Assembly: GCF_016916835.1 (NCBI RefSeq)
Contig: NZ_JAFFIX010000015.1
Span: 62,001-126,000, forward strand
Reading direction: 5' to 3'
DNA: 64,000 nt
Origin: Actinacidiphila bryophytorum
Lineage (GTDB): Bacteria; Actinomycetota; Actinomycetes; Streptomycetales; Streptomycetaceae
The position numbers and the translations under genes are program-made. Shown here one piece after another: positions 1-8,635 of the stretch (within the stretch, counting starts at the first letter, position 1; each line of letters starts with the position of its first letter). The notes under the pieces are model-generated. The model was not told the DNA's origin. It saw nothing but the letters and a program-made list of their open reading frames with translations, and ran no database searches.

Positions 1-656
1 ATCACCTGGTGCCGCGTGGGCCCTGGACGGAGGTGAACGAGGGCATGCGCTGTCTGAATGCCCTTCAGCACGCGGCCGGTGACGCCTCCTACGTGGTGGC
101 CAGCGGCAGCCTGCCGCCCGGACTGCCTGCGAACTTCTACGCGACTGTCGCCCGCCGGATCTCGGAGAGCGGGGCCCGGCTGATCCTCGACACCTCCGGC
201 CCTGCCCTCCGCGGCGCGCTGACGGAACGCGTCCACCTTCTGCGGTGCAACCAGAACGAGGCCGCGAGCCTGGCCGGCCGGCCCGTTCGCACCTTCCACG
301 ACGCCCGTCGGCTCAACGCGCGACTCCTCGACGCGGGCGCCGCGCGCGTCGTGATCACCGCCCTGGGACCGCTGGGCGCCCTGTGCTCAACCGGAACGGG
401 TCACACCGAGGTGCACGCGCCGCCGCCCGGCGATCTGCTGAGCGACGCCGGAGCGGGCGACAGCATGGTCGCCGCGCTGGCCCTGCGGCTGGCCGCCGGA
501 GACGACGTGGTCACCGCGTGCGCGTTGGGGGTGGCGGTGGCCGCGGCATCGGTGCTCACCGCCGGTACAGCCCCCTTCGACCCCGCCATGGCCGCGTCGA
601 TACTGTCCGAGGTGACGCTCCGGCCCGCGACCGGAAGACGACCTACAGCCCCGTGA
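1..656 (+). CDS. pfkB: 1-phosphofructokinase family sugar kinase (PfkB family), 5' end outside window
   Basis: The reading frame is open from the first bases, so the N-terminal part lies upstream of the window; about 217 residues are present. The C-terminal half of a ribokinase/PfkB-type kinase is visible: the Asn-Glu-x-Glu stretch (NQNEAAS) near residue 83 and the anion-hole/catalytic-base motif GAGDS near residue 152. Such enzymes phosphorylate fructose-1-phosphate or fructose-6-phosphate with ATP in the cytoplasm. Its neighbours (pyruvate formate-lyase, nitroreductase, DevR/DevS, CBS protein) match the set that accompanies pfkB in the mycobacterial DosR regulon, so a role in fermentative glycolysis under low oxygen is inferred. 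Exact substrate cannot be told from this fragment. Confidence 0.85.
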   Translation, partial: HLVPRGPWTEVNEGMRCLNALQHAAGDASYVVASGSLPPGLPANFYATVARRISESGARLILDTSGPALRGALTERVHLLRCNQNEAASLAGRPVRTFHDARRLNARLLDAGAARVVITALGPLGALCSTGTGHTEVHAPPPGDLLSDAGAGDSMVAALALRLAAGDDVVTACALGVAVAAASVLTAGTAPFDPAMAASILSEVTLRPATGRRPTAP

Positions 657-948
657 GCCGAGGGGAAAACCGGTTTCCCGCTCCCGGCGTTTCTCAGCCG
701 ACGCGACATTGCACTTCACGAGCAGGAAGCTGTCCGGCGTCGCCGAGACCGAGACGGTGCCGGCGGTGACGAGACGGCGCACGAAGTCCGGTTCGTCGCT
801 GGGCCGTTGACCGTACAGACCGGCCTTGCGGCCTGGGTCTGGTCCGCACTGTGCGTACGGGGCAGGCCGTCAAGCACGTCGCAACACCTCTGGTCTGCCA
901 CCTCGCACAGGGCCGCTGCAAGAGCCGGCCCGGGGCTCTCCGGTCGCC
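657..948. other. Convergent intergenic region without a convincing gene
   Basis: This stretch of 292 bases lies between the converging ends of pfkB and the CNB gene. A minus-strand frame around 690-815 reads like protein (DEPDFVRRLVTAG and onward) but has no credible start or stop and runs into pfkB antisense. It may be the relic of a lost gene. No strong hairpin was recognised. Confidence 0.4.
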
Positions 949-1416
949 TCAGGGGCGCAGGCCGCTGCCGTAGGGTCCGTAGAGGTCGAGCAGGCGGGTG
1001 CGGGCGTCTTCGAGTCGGTGGCCGATGACCTCGGCGCAGGCGAGCACGAAGGCGTAGCCGAACGCCGGGTCCTCCTGGCACAGTTGCCGTACTGCGGTGG
1101 CGTCGAACTCGAAGGCGCGTACGTCGGTCAGCGCCTGGGCCGACATGTGCCAGTGGCGCGGCGGGAACAGCCAGGACCAGCCGAGTAGGGAGCCTTGGCC
1201 GAGCCTTTCGATGGTGGCGGCGGGATGGCCGGGTACGTGCATGTGCAGTGCGATGTCGCCGGCGCGGATGATCCAGAACCGGTCGGCCTTGCCGTTCTCC
1301 TCGAAGATGCGTCGGCCGGCGGGGAATTGCACCTCATACCCCAGGGTCATGAGCCGGTCGAGTTGTTCGTCGGGAAGGGCGGCCAGTCGCCCGGTCATCG
1401 TCATCAGTTTCGTCAT
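949..1416 (-). CDS. Stand-alone cyclic nucleotide-binding domain protein (Crp/Fnr-type sensor without DNA-binding domain)
   Basis: The protein has 155 residues and consists almost entirely of a cNMP-binding beta-roll: a GRRIFEEN-type segment near residue 34, the glycine-rich turn RAGDIALH, and the GQGSLLGWSWLF cassette near residue 74 where Crp-type proteins bind the phosphate. The alpha-helical C-terminal wing with a helix-turn-helix seen in Crp/Fnr is missing; the protein stops after the long dimer helix. It is therefore more likely a ligand-sensing partner than a transcription factor. ATG at 1416 is preceded by a GGAG ribosome site. An OsdR-like palindrome sits 99 bp upstream, so induction together with the dormancy genes is likely. 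Ligand unknown. Confidence 0.8.
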   Translation of the reverse strand: MTKLMTMTGRLAALPDEQLDRLMTLGYEVQFPAGRRIFEENGKADRFWIIRAGDIALHMHVPGHPAATIERLGQGSLLGWSWLFPPRHWHMSAQALTDVRAFEFDATAVRQLCQEDPAFGYAFVLACAEVIGHRLEDARTRLLDLYGPYGSGLRP

Positions 1417-1514
1417 GGTCGTCTCCGTTGTCTGATGCAGCGCCCGTCGCAGGCCGCTCGCTGCGGCTGCGCCTTCCGTTTCCTTATGGTCGGACGGGTA
1501 CTGCCCGGCCGTCG

Positions 1515-1530
1515 TGGGCCGAACCGCCCC
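1515..1530. promoter_or_regulatory. Candidate DevR/OsdR box upstream of the CNB gene
   Basis: TGGGCCGAACCGCCCC matches the recurring 16-mer AGGGCCGAACGGCCCT at 13 positions and lies 99 bp upstream of the CNB start. Assignment to DevR is an inference from the sites shared with other genes in this island. Confidence 0.45.
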
Positions 1531-1561
1531 CGTACGGGGGCCGCCTGGTGCCCTTCCGCGG

Positions 1562-2338
1562 TCACAGCGCGCGCAGGCCGTGGTTGCGGAACTGTGCACG
1601 GACCCGGTCCACGAGAGCGGCGTCCGGGACCGGGGTGTCCCGCAGCGGGAAGGGGATGCCCAGGGCGTCGTATTTCGCGGCGCCGAGTTTGTGGAAGGGG
1701 AGTACGTCGATCTGTTCGACGTTGCCGAGGCCGGCGGTGAAGGAGGCCAGGCCGTCGACGGCGGCCTCGTCGTCGGTCCAGCCGGGCACGAGCACGTAGC
1801 GGATGCGGACCGGCACTCCGAGGCGGTCGAGGCGGGTGGCGAAGTTCAGGGTGGGGGCCAGGGAGCCGCCGGTGAGCGCGCGGTAGGTGGGCACTTCGAA
1901 GGACTTGATGTCGAGCAGGACAAGGCTGGTGTCGGCGAGGAGTTCGTCGGTGGCGCGGGCGCCGAGGAATCCGGAGGTGTCCAGGGCGGTGTGCAGGCCC
2001 AGTTCGCGGCAGCGGCGCAGGATCTGCCCGGCGAAGGCCGACTGGAGCAGCGGTTCACCTCCGGTGAGAGTGACGCCGCCGCCCGCGGCGGTGACGAATC
2101 CCTGGTACCTGCTGATCTCGGCCATGACCTCGTCGACGGTCGCCTGCCGCCCGTCACGCATGTGCCAGGTGTCGGGGTTGGCGCAGTACAGGCAGCGCAG
2201 CGGGCAGCCGCTGAGGAACAGGACGAACCGGGTTCCGGGCCCGTCGACGCCGGTGGACAGGTCCCAGGAGTGGATGCGGCCGGTGACGGAGGGGCTGGGC
2301 AGTACCCGGTCCGCCGTGCGGCCGGTGCCGGCCTTCAT
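1562..2338 (-). CDS. pflA: Pyruvate formate-lyase activating enzyme (glycyl-radical activase)
   Basis: The 258-residue protein is a radical SAM enzyme that uses a [4Fe-4S] cluster and S-adenosylmethionine to install the glycyl radical on pyruvate formate-lyase in the cytoplasm. The CX3CX2C cluster motif (CPLRCLYC) is near residue 45, the preceding WDLSTGVDGPGTR stretch matches the family N-terminus, and the SAM-binding GGEP is near residue 93. Its ATG overlaps the stop codon of the upstream lyase gene by the ATGA arrangement, so the two are translationally coupled, matching their enzyme-substrate relation. Length and motifs are complete; function is confident. Confidence 0.95.
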   Translation of the reverse strand: MKAGTGRTADRVLPSPSVTGRIHSWDLSTGVDGPGTRFVLFLSGCPLRCLYCANPDTWHMRDGRQATVDEVMAEISRYQGFVTAAGGGVTLTGGEPLLQSAFAGQILRRCRELGLHTALDTSGFLGARATDELLADTSLVLLDIKSFEVPTYRALTGGSLAPTLNFATRLDRLGVPVRIRYVLVPGWTDDEAAVDGLASFTAGLGNVEQIDVLPFHKLGAAKYDALGIPFPLRDTPVPDAALVDRVRAQFRNHGLRAL

Positions 2339-4638
2339 CGGGCGCCGTGGAAGGTGCGGCTGATCACGTCGAGCTGCTGCTCGCGGGTCAGGCGGATGAA
2401 GTTGACGGCGTAGCCGGAGACGCGGATGGTCAGCTCCGGGTATTTGTCCGGATGGGCCATGGCGTCTTCGAGGGTGGCGCGGTCCAGGACGTTGACGTTG
2501 AGGTGGAATCCGCCGGTGGCGGTGTAGGCGTCGAGGATGCCGAGCAGGTTCGCGGCACGCTCGTCAGGGTCGTGGCCGAGTCCTTCGGGGGTGATGGTCG
2601 AGGTGAGCGAGATGCCGTCGCGGGCTTGGGCGTAGGGGATCTTGGCGACCGACATGGCGGAGGCGATCATGCCGTGCCGGTCGCGGCCGTTCATCGGGTT
2701 CGCCCCAGGGGCGAACGGGGCTCCGGCGGGGCGGCCGTCGGGTGTCCCGCCGGTGTGCAGGCCGTAGACGACGTTGGAGGTGATGGTGAGCACCGACTGG
2801 GTGTGCTCGGCATCCCGGTAGGACGGGTGGGCGGCGATCTTCGCCATGAACGATTCGACCAGGTCGGTGGCCAGGGTGTCGGCGCGGTCGTCGTTGTTGC
2901 CGTAGGCGGGCCACTCTCCTCGCGTCTCGTAGCCCACAGCCAGGCCGGTGTCGTCCCTGCGGACCCGCACCCGCCCGTACTTGACCGCCGAGAGGCTGTC
3001 GGCGGCCACCGACAGGCCGGCGATGCCGCAGGCGAGGAAGCGGTGCACGGGGTGGTCGTGCAGGGCCATCTCCAGGCGCTCGTAGGCGTACTTGTCGTGC
3101 ATGAAGTGGATGACGTTGAGCGCGTTGACGTAGGTGGCGGCGAGCCAGTCCAGTGTGCGGTCGTAGGCCGCGGACAGCTCGTCGTAGTCCAGGTAATCGC
3201 CCTTCAGCGGGTCGGCGGCGGGGGCGACCTGTTCGCCGGTGATCTCGTCGCGGCCGCCGTTGACGGCGTAGAGCAGGGCTTTGGCGAGGTTGACGCGGGC
3301 GCCGAAGAACTGCATCTGCCGCCCGACCGCCATGGCGGAGACGCAGCAGGCGATGGCGGTGTCGTCGCCGGTGCGGGGCCGCATCAGGTCGTCGGACTCG
3401 TACTGGATGGCGCTGGTGTCGATGGAGACCTGGGCGCAGAACTGCTTGAATCCGCCGGGGAGCCGGGGGGACCACAGCACGGTGAGGTTCGGCTCGGGTG
3501 CGGGGCCGAGGTTGTACAGGGTCTGCAGGAAGCGGAAGGAGGTGCGGGTGACCAGGGTGCGGCCGTCGGTGCCCAGCCCGCCGATGGACTCGGTCACCCA
3601 GGTGGGGTCGCCGGAGAACAGCGCGTCGTACTCGGGGGTCCGCAGGAATCGCACGATCCGCAGCTTGATGACGAAGTCGTCGATCAGCTCCTGCGCGCGT
3701 GTCTCGTCGACGACCCCCGTGTCGAGGTCGCGCTGGAGGTAGACGTCCAGGAAGGTCGACGTGCGGCCGAGCGACATCGCGGCGCCGTTCTGCTCCTTCA
3801 CCGCGGCGAGGTAGCCGAGGTAGAGCCACTGCACCGCCTCGTGCGCGGTGGCGGCCGGGCGGGTGACGTCGCAGCCGTAGGAGGCGGCCATCCTGGCCAG
3901 TTCACCGAGTGCGCGGATCTGCTCGGCCAGTTCCTCGCGGTCGCGGATCACCTCGGCGGTCGAAGGTTCCAGGTCCAGCCGGGCGCGTTCGGCGCGCTTG
4001 GCCTCGACCAGGCGTGCGGTGCCGTAGAGGGCGACGCGGCGGTAGTCGCCGATGATCCGGCCGAAAGCCGTGCCCTGGTACAGCACCGGCAGGTCCCAGG
4101 CATGCACGGCCCGCAGCAGCGCGCTCCGCAGCGCGGCTTCCTCGAATGCGACGTCCAGCGCCCCCTGGTCCGGATGCCGCGCGTCGACACCCACCACCAC
4201 TTCGTGCCGGCACCCTCCTGACGTGGCCGGCGGCGGCACGAGTACCACCGGGCACGGTGCCCGGCCGGCCACCGCGAGTGCCACGGAGCCGAGCCGCAGC
4301 CCTTCGAACCCGCCTGCCCCCCGGGTTCCGACCACCACCAGCTCGGCGCCCCGCACAGCACCCGGCAGCACTTCGGAGGGCCTCCCGGTGATCTCCCGGG
4401 CGGCCGCATCGAGGTCCGGGTATGCCAGGGTGATGTCACCGAGGACCTCGGCCGGACCGGACGCCGGCCTTCCCCAGCCGCCGGATCCGGCTCCGGAAGG
4501 CACCCGCGACAGCTCGGGCGGCACCACCGTGACCAGCCTCAGCGCCAGCCCCCGCGCCTCGGCTTCCTCCGCAGCCCAGCGCGCCGCCTCCCGGCCGCCG
4601 TTCGAACCGTCCACTCCCACTACCGCGTACCGCTGCAT
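2335..4638 (-). CDS. pfl: Chimeric universal stress protein / pyruvate formate-lyase
   Basis: This 767-residue protein is a fusion. Residues 1 to about 185 are a complete UspA domain (MQRYAVVGVDGS start, ATP-loop VVVGTRGAGGFEG near residue 108) plus the beginning of a second one ending around HAWDLPVLY. From about residue 188 it continues as pyruvate formate-lyase at the GRIIGDYRRVALYG segment and stays collinear with the family to the end. The catalytic cysteine pair is present at 431-432 and the glycyl-radical site SGY has Gly742. Compared with E. coli PflB about 170 N-terminal residues are replaced by the Usp part. The Arg that precedes IIGDY, which binds pyruvate in E. coli, is kept. ATG at 4638 follows a GGCAGGCGAG ribosome site; the open frame extends further upstream but without family similarity. 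The enzyme should cleave pyruvate with CoA to acetyl-CoA and formate. The fusion looks like an in-frame deletion between neighbouring usp and pfl genes; whether the lyase still folds is open. Confidence 0.85.
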   Translation of the reverse strand: MQRYAVVGVDGSNGGREAARWAAEEAEARGLALRLVTVVPPELSRVPSGAGSGGWGRPASGPAEVLGDITLAYPDLDAAAREITGRPSEVLPGAVRGAELVVVGTRGAGGFEGLRLGSVALAVAGRAPCPVVLVPPPATSGGCRHEVVVGVDARHPDQGALDVAFEEAALRSALLRAVHAWDLPVLYQGTAFGRIIGDYRRVALYGTARLVEAKRAERARLDLEPSTAEVIRDREELAEQIRALGELARMAASYGCDVTRPAATAHEAVQWLYLGYLAAVKEQNGAAMSLGRTSTFLDVYLQRDLDTGVVDETRAQELIDDFVIKLRIVRFLRTPEYDALFSGDPTWVTESIGGLGTDGRTLVTRTSFRFLQTLYNLGPAPEPNLTVLWSPRLPGGFKQFCAQVSIDTSAIQYESDDLMRPRTGDDTAIACCVSAMAVGRQMQFFGARVNLAKALLYAVNGGRDEITGEQVAPAADPLKGDYLDYDELSAAYDRTLDWLAATYVNALNVIHFMHDKYAYERLEMALHDHPVHRFLACGIAGLSVAADSLSAVKYGRVRVRRDDTGLAVGYETRGEWPAYGNNDDRADTLATDLVESFMAKIAAHPSYRDAEHTQSVLTITSNVVYGLHTGGTPDGRPAGAPFAPGANPMNGRDRHGMIASAMSVAKIPYAQARDGISLTSTITPEGLGHDPDERAANLLGILDAYTATGGFHLNVNVLDRATLEDAMAHPDKYPELTIRVSGYAVNFIRLTREQQLDVISRTFHGAR

Positions 4639-4981
4639 CTCGCCTGCCTCTGGACGCTGGCCCCGCGGCGCCGTCACCACGGGCTCTCCTCGCCTACGCT
4701 CCCGGCTCCGCCGCCTGCCGGCCACGGGCCGACCGGCCCGCATCGAGGTCCGGCAGGCCCTCTCGAGTAAGCGGCGCCACCCGAACTGATGCGCCCGCCC
4801 CAGGCGCTTCCCGCGATACGGGACGGCGGATGTGCCGGTACCGTGACGGCAAGTCGCACGGGGAGTCTTTGCGTCCCCCGGGAAGCCACTCGTCCGGCTT
4901 CCGCCGCCATCCCGGGTTCTACTACGGTGACCAGGGCCACGACCGTTGGGGCGCACTGGCCTTTCCCGAGTGGAGGACTTG
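4639..4981. promoter_or_regulatory. Divergent promoter region between usp-pfl and the sensor kinase
   Basis: This 343-bp gap separates divergent starts. It contains a perfect GGGCCG-AC-CGGCCC inverted repeat at 4725-4740, 87 bp upstream of the usp-pfl start and matching the shared 16-mer. No matching box was found close to the kinase start. Short antisense frames here have no family similarity. Confidence 0.5.
4725..4740. promoter_or_regulatory. Candidate DevR/OsdR box upstream of usp-pfl
   Basis: CGGGCCGACCGGCCCG is the most symmetric copy of the repeated motif: six-base arms around a central AC. It lies 87 bp upstream of the fusion gene's start, the same spacing as the copies before devR and the nitroreductase gene. 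Confidence 0.5.
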
Positions 4982-6694
4982 GTGGGCGAAGGGGCGGGCG
5001 GACTGCCGCGGCTGCAGCTCGACGAGCTGCTGGAGGAGTTGCAGGTCCGTATCGACGCGGTGCGCGGTACCCGGGACCGGGTGCACGACCTGCTGGAAGC
5101 GGTCCTGTCCGTGGGCGGGGATCTGGACCTGGCCCAGGTGCTACGGCGGATCGTGGAGTCCGCGGTGGTGCTGGTCGACGCGGAGTACGGCGCTCTCGGC
5201 GTCGTCGAGGGCGCAGGGCTTTCGCAGTTCCTCACCAGCGGGATATCTGCCGAACAGGCGCAGGCGATCGGTCCGCTGCCCTCCGGCCACGGCATCCTCG
5301 GCGAGCTGATCCGCCATCCGGAGCCGCTGCGGCTGACGGAGATCTCCGATCATCCCGCCTCATACGGATTCCCGCCCAACCACCCGCCGATGCACTCCTT
5401 CCTCGGGGTGCCGATCCGGGTGCGCGAGGAGGTGTTCGGGAACATCTACCTCACCGAGAAACGCGGCGACGCCCAGTTCGACGGCGAGGACGAGACGGTC
5501 CTGCGGACCCTCGCGGTGGCCGCTGGTGTGGCCATCGAGAACGCCCGCCTCTACAAGGCCGCCCGCGACCGGCAGCGGTGGCTGGAGGCCAACGCGGCGA
5601 TCGTGGGCGAGCTGCTGTCGGGGGCTGACGAGCAGGCGGTCCTGCGGGGCATCATCGAACTCGCCAGCCGTATCCTGCACGCCGACCTCGGCGTGATCGC
5701 CCTACCTGTGGGAGAGAGCACGGACCTGCAGGTGGTCATCGCTGTCGGAGTGGACGCCGAGGACCACCGTGGCCTGGTGCTGCCGCTGGAGGGTTCTTTC
5801 ATGGGGGCCGCGCTGGCGGCTGGGGGCTCCATCTCCACCAGCGAGATCCGCAAGGATTCCCGCGTCACAGTGGGACCGCCACGCTGGAACGGGCTCGGTC
5901 CGGTAGTGGCCGTCCCCATGCTGGCGGAGGACCGGGCGCGCGGAGTGCTGCTGCTGGGCCGCGCCGAGCAGTCGCTGCCGTTCACCGAGGACGAGACCGC
6001 CCCGCTGGCAGCCTTTGCCGGGCAGGCCGCCCTGGCGATGGAGCTGGCCGAGCGCCGCCGGGCCGCCGAGCAGGTGGCGCTGCTGGAGGACCGCGACCGT
6101 ATCGCCCGCGATCTGCACGACCTGGCGATCCAGCGGCTCTTCGCCACCGGGATGACACTGCAGAGTTCGCTGCGGTTCATCGAGCACCCCGAGGCGAACG
6201 AACGCGTCATGCGGGCGGTGGACGACCTCGACGAGACGATCAAGATCATCCGTTCGGCCATCTTCGGCCTGCGAGCCAAGGAGGCGGACCGCAAACGCCT
6301 GAGCCTTCGCGCACGAGCCGTCACCGCCGCAGAGTCGGCGGCCCGCACCCTCGGCTTCACCCCGTCCCTGCGGATGGAGGGCCTGATCGACACCGATGTG
6401 CCGCAGACCGTGGCGGAGGACGTGGTCGCGGTACTGGAGGAGGCGCTGTCCAACGTCGCCCGCCACGCGCGGGCCTCGGCCGCCGAGGTCTCGCTGACCG
6501 TCTCCTCGGGCCTGCTGACCCTGAGCGTCACGGATAACGGCACCGGGCTTCCCGCACAGGGCCGCCGCAGCGGCCTGCGCAACCTCGCGGACCGAGCCGA
6601 ACACCGGGGTGGCGACATGACGGCGACCGCCCGGGAGGAGGGCGGCACCCGCCTGGTGTGGCGGGTGCCGCTCCCGCCCGCGCCGGTTCCGTAG
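4982..6694 (+). CDS. devS: GAF-domain sensor histidine kinase, DevS/DosT type
   Basis: The 570-residue protein has two GAF domains (roughly 45-190 and 215-375), a HisKA_3 dimerisation helix with the phospho-acceptor in RIARDLHDLAIQ near residue 380, and a HATPase_c domain with the N box NVARHA and G box TDNGTGLP. The segment HPPMHSFLGVPI in the first GAF corresponds to where mycobacterial DevS/DosT carries its haem-ligating histidine, so haem-based sensing of oxygen, NO or CO is likely. It has no membrane segments. GTG at 4982 is chosen because GGAGG lies five bases upstream; TTG at 4946 and GTG at 4970 are in frame too. Its natural partner is the DevR-like regulator at 7791-8492. Confidence 0.88.
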   Translation: MGEGAGGLPRLQLDELLEELQVRIDAVRGTRDRVHDLLEAVLSVGGDLDLAQVLRRIVESAVVLVDAEYGALGVVEGAGLSQFLTSGISAEQAQAIGPLPSGHGILGELIRHPEPLRLTEISDHPASYGFPPNHPPMHSFLGVPIRVREEVFGNIYLTEKRGDAQFDGEDETVLRTLAVAAGVAIENARLYKAARDRQRWLEANAAIVGELLSGADEQAVLRGIIELASRILHADLGVIALPVGESTDLQVVIAVGVDAEDHRGLVLPLEGSFMGAALAAGGSISTSEIRKDSRVTVGPPRWNGLGPVVAVPMLAEDRARGVLLLGRAEQSLPFTEDETAPLAAFAGQAALAMELAERRRAAEQVALLEDRDRIARDLHDLAIQRLFATGMTLQSSLRFIEHPEANERVMRAVDDLDETIKIIRSAIFGLRAKEADRKRLSLRARAVTAAESAARTLGFTPSLRMEGLIDTDVPQTVAEDVVAVLEEALSNVARHARASAAEVSLTVSSGLLTLSVTDNGTGLPAQGRRSGLRNLADRAEHRGGDMTATAREEGGTRLVWRVPLPPAPVP

Positions 6695-6704
6695 CCGCAG
6701 GGCG

Positions 6705-7691
6705 TCAGCGCTGTGGCCCGCTGTCCAGAACGTCGGGTACGGGGCGGCGGGGGCTCGCGGGGCCTTCGGGGCCGTAGCCGAGGCGGATGAGCATCTGGAC
6801 GTGTCCCGTGCCGCTGCGGGGGTCGCGCAGCGCCCAGCGGATGTCGGGCCATTCCAGGGCCTGGTGGAGCAGCGAGGCCCGCACCTGATGCGTGGTGCAG
6901 GTCAGCAGGACGTTCTCCAGCGCCTGACCCGCGCGCAGCCAGTCCGCACGGCGGTCGTGCCGGGTGGACAGTACCGCGATCACCGGGAGCGCTTCGAAAG
7001 CCAACGCCGGCCGCGCGTACGTGGGACGCAGCGCAGCGAAGTCGCGCACCGGCAGGTGCCCGGACGCGTCCCGCGGGCCCAGCACCGCCCCCGACATGCC
7101 GTCCTGCGCCCCGTTCCGCACCCAACTGCGGTTCTCCGCCCGGCGGGCGGCATCGGTCGCCGTGAACCACTCGCCCTCCGCCGTCAGTCGGAGGATCCGC
7201 CGGGTCTCGTTCGCGTCCGGGACGACCAGGTCGGCTCCTTCAACCGCCGCCGCTTCGGAGAGCTCGGCCAGCACCCGCGCCGGGATCGCCCGGCCGGAGA
7301 AGGGGACGCGGCTGCTGTGCCGGCGCCACACCGCGTCGTAGAGGTCCTGCCCGTGCCGCCAGTCACCGGGCAACGGACCTGCCAGGCGTACCGACGCCAG
7401 CAGGTCCGGCTCGGGTGGGCGGGGCAGCAGCCGCACGACCGGTTCCCAGCCGCACTGCGCCACCGCGACTCGCAGGTTGAACACCGCCGCACCGACCGAC
7501 ACGTGCAGGGCTCGGCCCACCGGGTCGGTGTGTCGCAGTGCCCGCTCGGTGGCGGCACGCACCTCGATGGTGGTGGTGTCGGGGTCGAGCCGGTAGCGCC
7601 AGGGCTGTGTGTTGTGCAGGGACGGGGCCGCCACGGCGGCCGCAATCAGCTTCTCCAGAATCGCCGCGTTCAACGTGCTGGTGGTGTGCAT
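6705..7691 (-). CDS. Nitroreductase-like FMN protein, Acg family
   Basis: The 328-residue protein belongs to the two-domain nitroreductase-fold group represented by mycobacterial Acg: the N-terminal AAVAAPSLHNTQPWRY motif (residues 17-32) and WRRHSSRVPF near residue 122 are typical. In M. tuberculosis, Acg is thought to sequester FMN rather than reduce nitro compounds; catalytic activity here is unknown. ATG at 7691 follows AAGGAGAG. A weaker OsdR-like box is 81 bp upstream. It converges with the kinase gene, ending 10 bp after it. Its position beside devS and devR agrees with dormancy-regulon membership. Confidence 0.85.
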   Translation of the reverse strand: MHTTSTLNAAILEKLIAAAVAAPSLHNTQPWRYRLDPDTTTIEVRAATERALRHTDPVGRALHVSVGAAVFNLRVAVAQCGWEPVVRLLPRPPEPDLLASVRLAGPLPGDWRHGQDLYDAVWRRHSSRVPFSGRAIPARVLAELSEAAAVEGADLVVPDANETRRILRLTAEGEWFTATDAARRAENRSWVRNGAQDGMSGAVLGPRDASGHLPVRDFAALRPTYARPALAFEALPVIAVLSTRHDRRADWLRAGQALENVLLTCTTHQVRASLLHQALEWPDIRWALRDPRSGTGHVQMLIRLGYGPEGPASPRRPVPDVLDSGPQR

Positions 7692-7771
7692 GTCGCTCTC
7701 CTTGGGCCGTCCTACTCCAAGGCTTGCGGCGACCGGAGCGCGGGGGCAGGGGTACAAGGCCCTCACGGGAT

Positions 7772-7786
7772 AGGCCGACAGTCCCT
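7772..7786. promoter_or_regulatory. Weak candidate DevR/OsdR box upstream of the nitroreductase gene
   Basis: AGGCCGACAGTCCCT resembles the shared motif with one base missing and an altered right arm. Its position 81 bp upstream of the start equals that of the better copies, which is the main reason to list it. Confidence 0.3.
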
Positions 7787-7790
7787 GCGC

Positions 7791-8492
7791 TCAGCGCCGG
7801 CCGGTGCCGTCAGGCAGCGGTGCGGCGCTGTTCGAGGCGATGACGGCGGCCTGGACCCTGCGTTCCACGCCGAGCTTGGCCAGCAGCCGTGAGACGTTGT
7901 TCTTCACGGTCTTCTCCGACAGGTACAGCTGCTTGCCGATCTGCCGGTTGGTCAGGCCCTCCCCGATCAGGGCCAGGATCTCGCGCTCCCGCGGCGAGAG
8001 GGCCGCCAGCGCCTCCGGTTCGGACCCCGCGCCGGAATGGTCGTCGCGCAGGCTGTTCATCAGGCGTGCGGTGGTGGCCGGGTCGAGCAGCGACTGGCCC
8101 GAGGCGACCGTCCGAACCGCCGAGACCAGGTCGGAGCCCTTGATCTGCTTCAGCACGTAACCGGCGGCGCCGGCCATGATCGCGTCGAGCAGGGCGTCGT
8201 CGTCGTCGAACGAGGTCAGCATCAGGCACGCCAGCGAGGGCATGGCCGAGCGCAGTTCCCGGCAGACCGAGATGCCGTCGCCGTCGGGAAGGCGGATGTC
8301 CAGCACAGCGACGTCCGGGCGCAAGGCGGGGCCGCGGGCCAGGGCGTGGCCGGCGGACTCGGCCTCGCCCACCACCTCGATGTCGGGTTCTGCGTCCAGC
8401 AGGTCGTGCACCCCGCGGCGCACGACCTCGTGGTCGTCGACCAGGAAGACCCGGATCGGGGACGTTGCCGAGAACCGCGGCACTTCACTCAT
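7791..8492 (-). CDS. devR: NarL/LuxR-type response regulator, DevR/OsdR-like
   Basis: The 233-residue protein has a receiver domain (FLVDDHEVVRRG at residues 15-27; acceptor Asp in VAVLDIRLPDGDG near residue 61; Lys in AAGYVLKQ near 115) and a C-terminal LuxR helix-turn-helix (LSPREREILALIGEGLTNRQ from about residue 166 and VKNNVSRLLAKLGV). It should be phosphorylated by the neighbouring GAF kinase and activate the dormancy genes. ATG at 8492 has AGGTGAAGG upstream. A copy of the 16-bp palindrome lies 80 bp upstream, which would give autoregulation. The DevR name rests on synteny with the DevS-like kinase, Acg, CBS and USP genes. Confidence 0.88.
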   Translation of the reverse strand: MSEVPRFSATSPIRVFLVDDHEVVRRGVHDLLDAEPDIEVVGEAESAGHALARGPALRPDVAVLDIRLPDGDGISVCRELRSAMPSLACLMLTSFDDDDALLDAIMAGAAGYVLKQIKGSDLVSAVRTVASGQSLLDPATTARLMNSLRDDHSGAGSEPEALAALSPREREILALIGEGLTNRQIGKQLYLSEKTVKNNVSRLLAKLGVERRVQAAVIASNSAAPLPDGTGRR

Positions 8493-8571
8493 GAGCGAAC
8501 CTTCACCTGACGTGCGCCGGCCGGATGCCGCGCTTGACCTCCGATCATCGCGCGGACATCCGCTCGCCAAC

Positions 8572-8587
8572 AGGGCCGAACGGACCT
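8572..8587. promoter_or_regulatory. Candidate DevR/OsdR box upstream of devR
   Basis: AGGGCCGAACGGACCT lies 80 bp upstream of the devR start in the devR/CBS intergenic region. Six of eight base pairs are symmetric. Confidence 0.5.
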
Positions 8588-8635
8588 GTGTACAGGGTCC
8601 GCTGGGTCTCACGGACGTCAGCGGAGGCGGGTGGC

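Noticed and set aside
690..815. Minus-strand frame with protein-like stretch DEPDFVRRLVTAG
   Set aside because: No start, and it runs into pfkB antisense without a stop; at most a relic and not identifiable.
2347..4221. Long plus-strand frame of 624 codons opposite usp-pfl
   Set aside because: Composition (Val/Gly/Asp/Gln-rich) is that of an antisense shadow of a high-GC gene; no family similarity and no ribosome site.
4674..4940. 88-codon minus-strand frame in the devS/usp-pfl gap
   Set aside because: No ribosome site, no similarity, and it covers the candidate DevR box.
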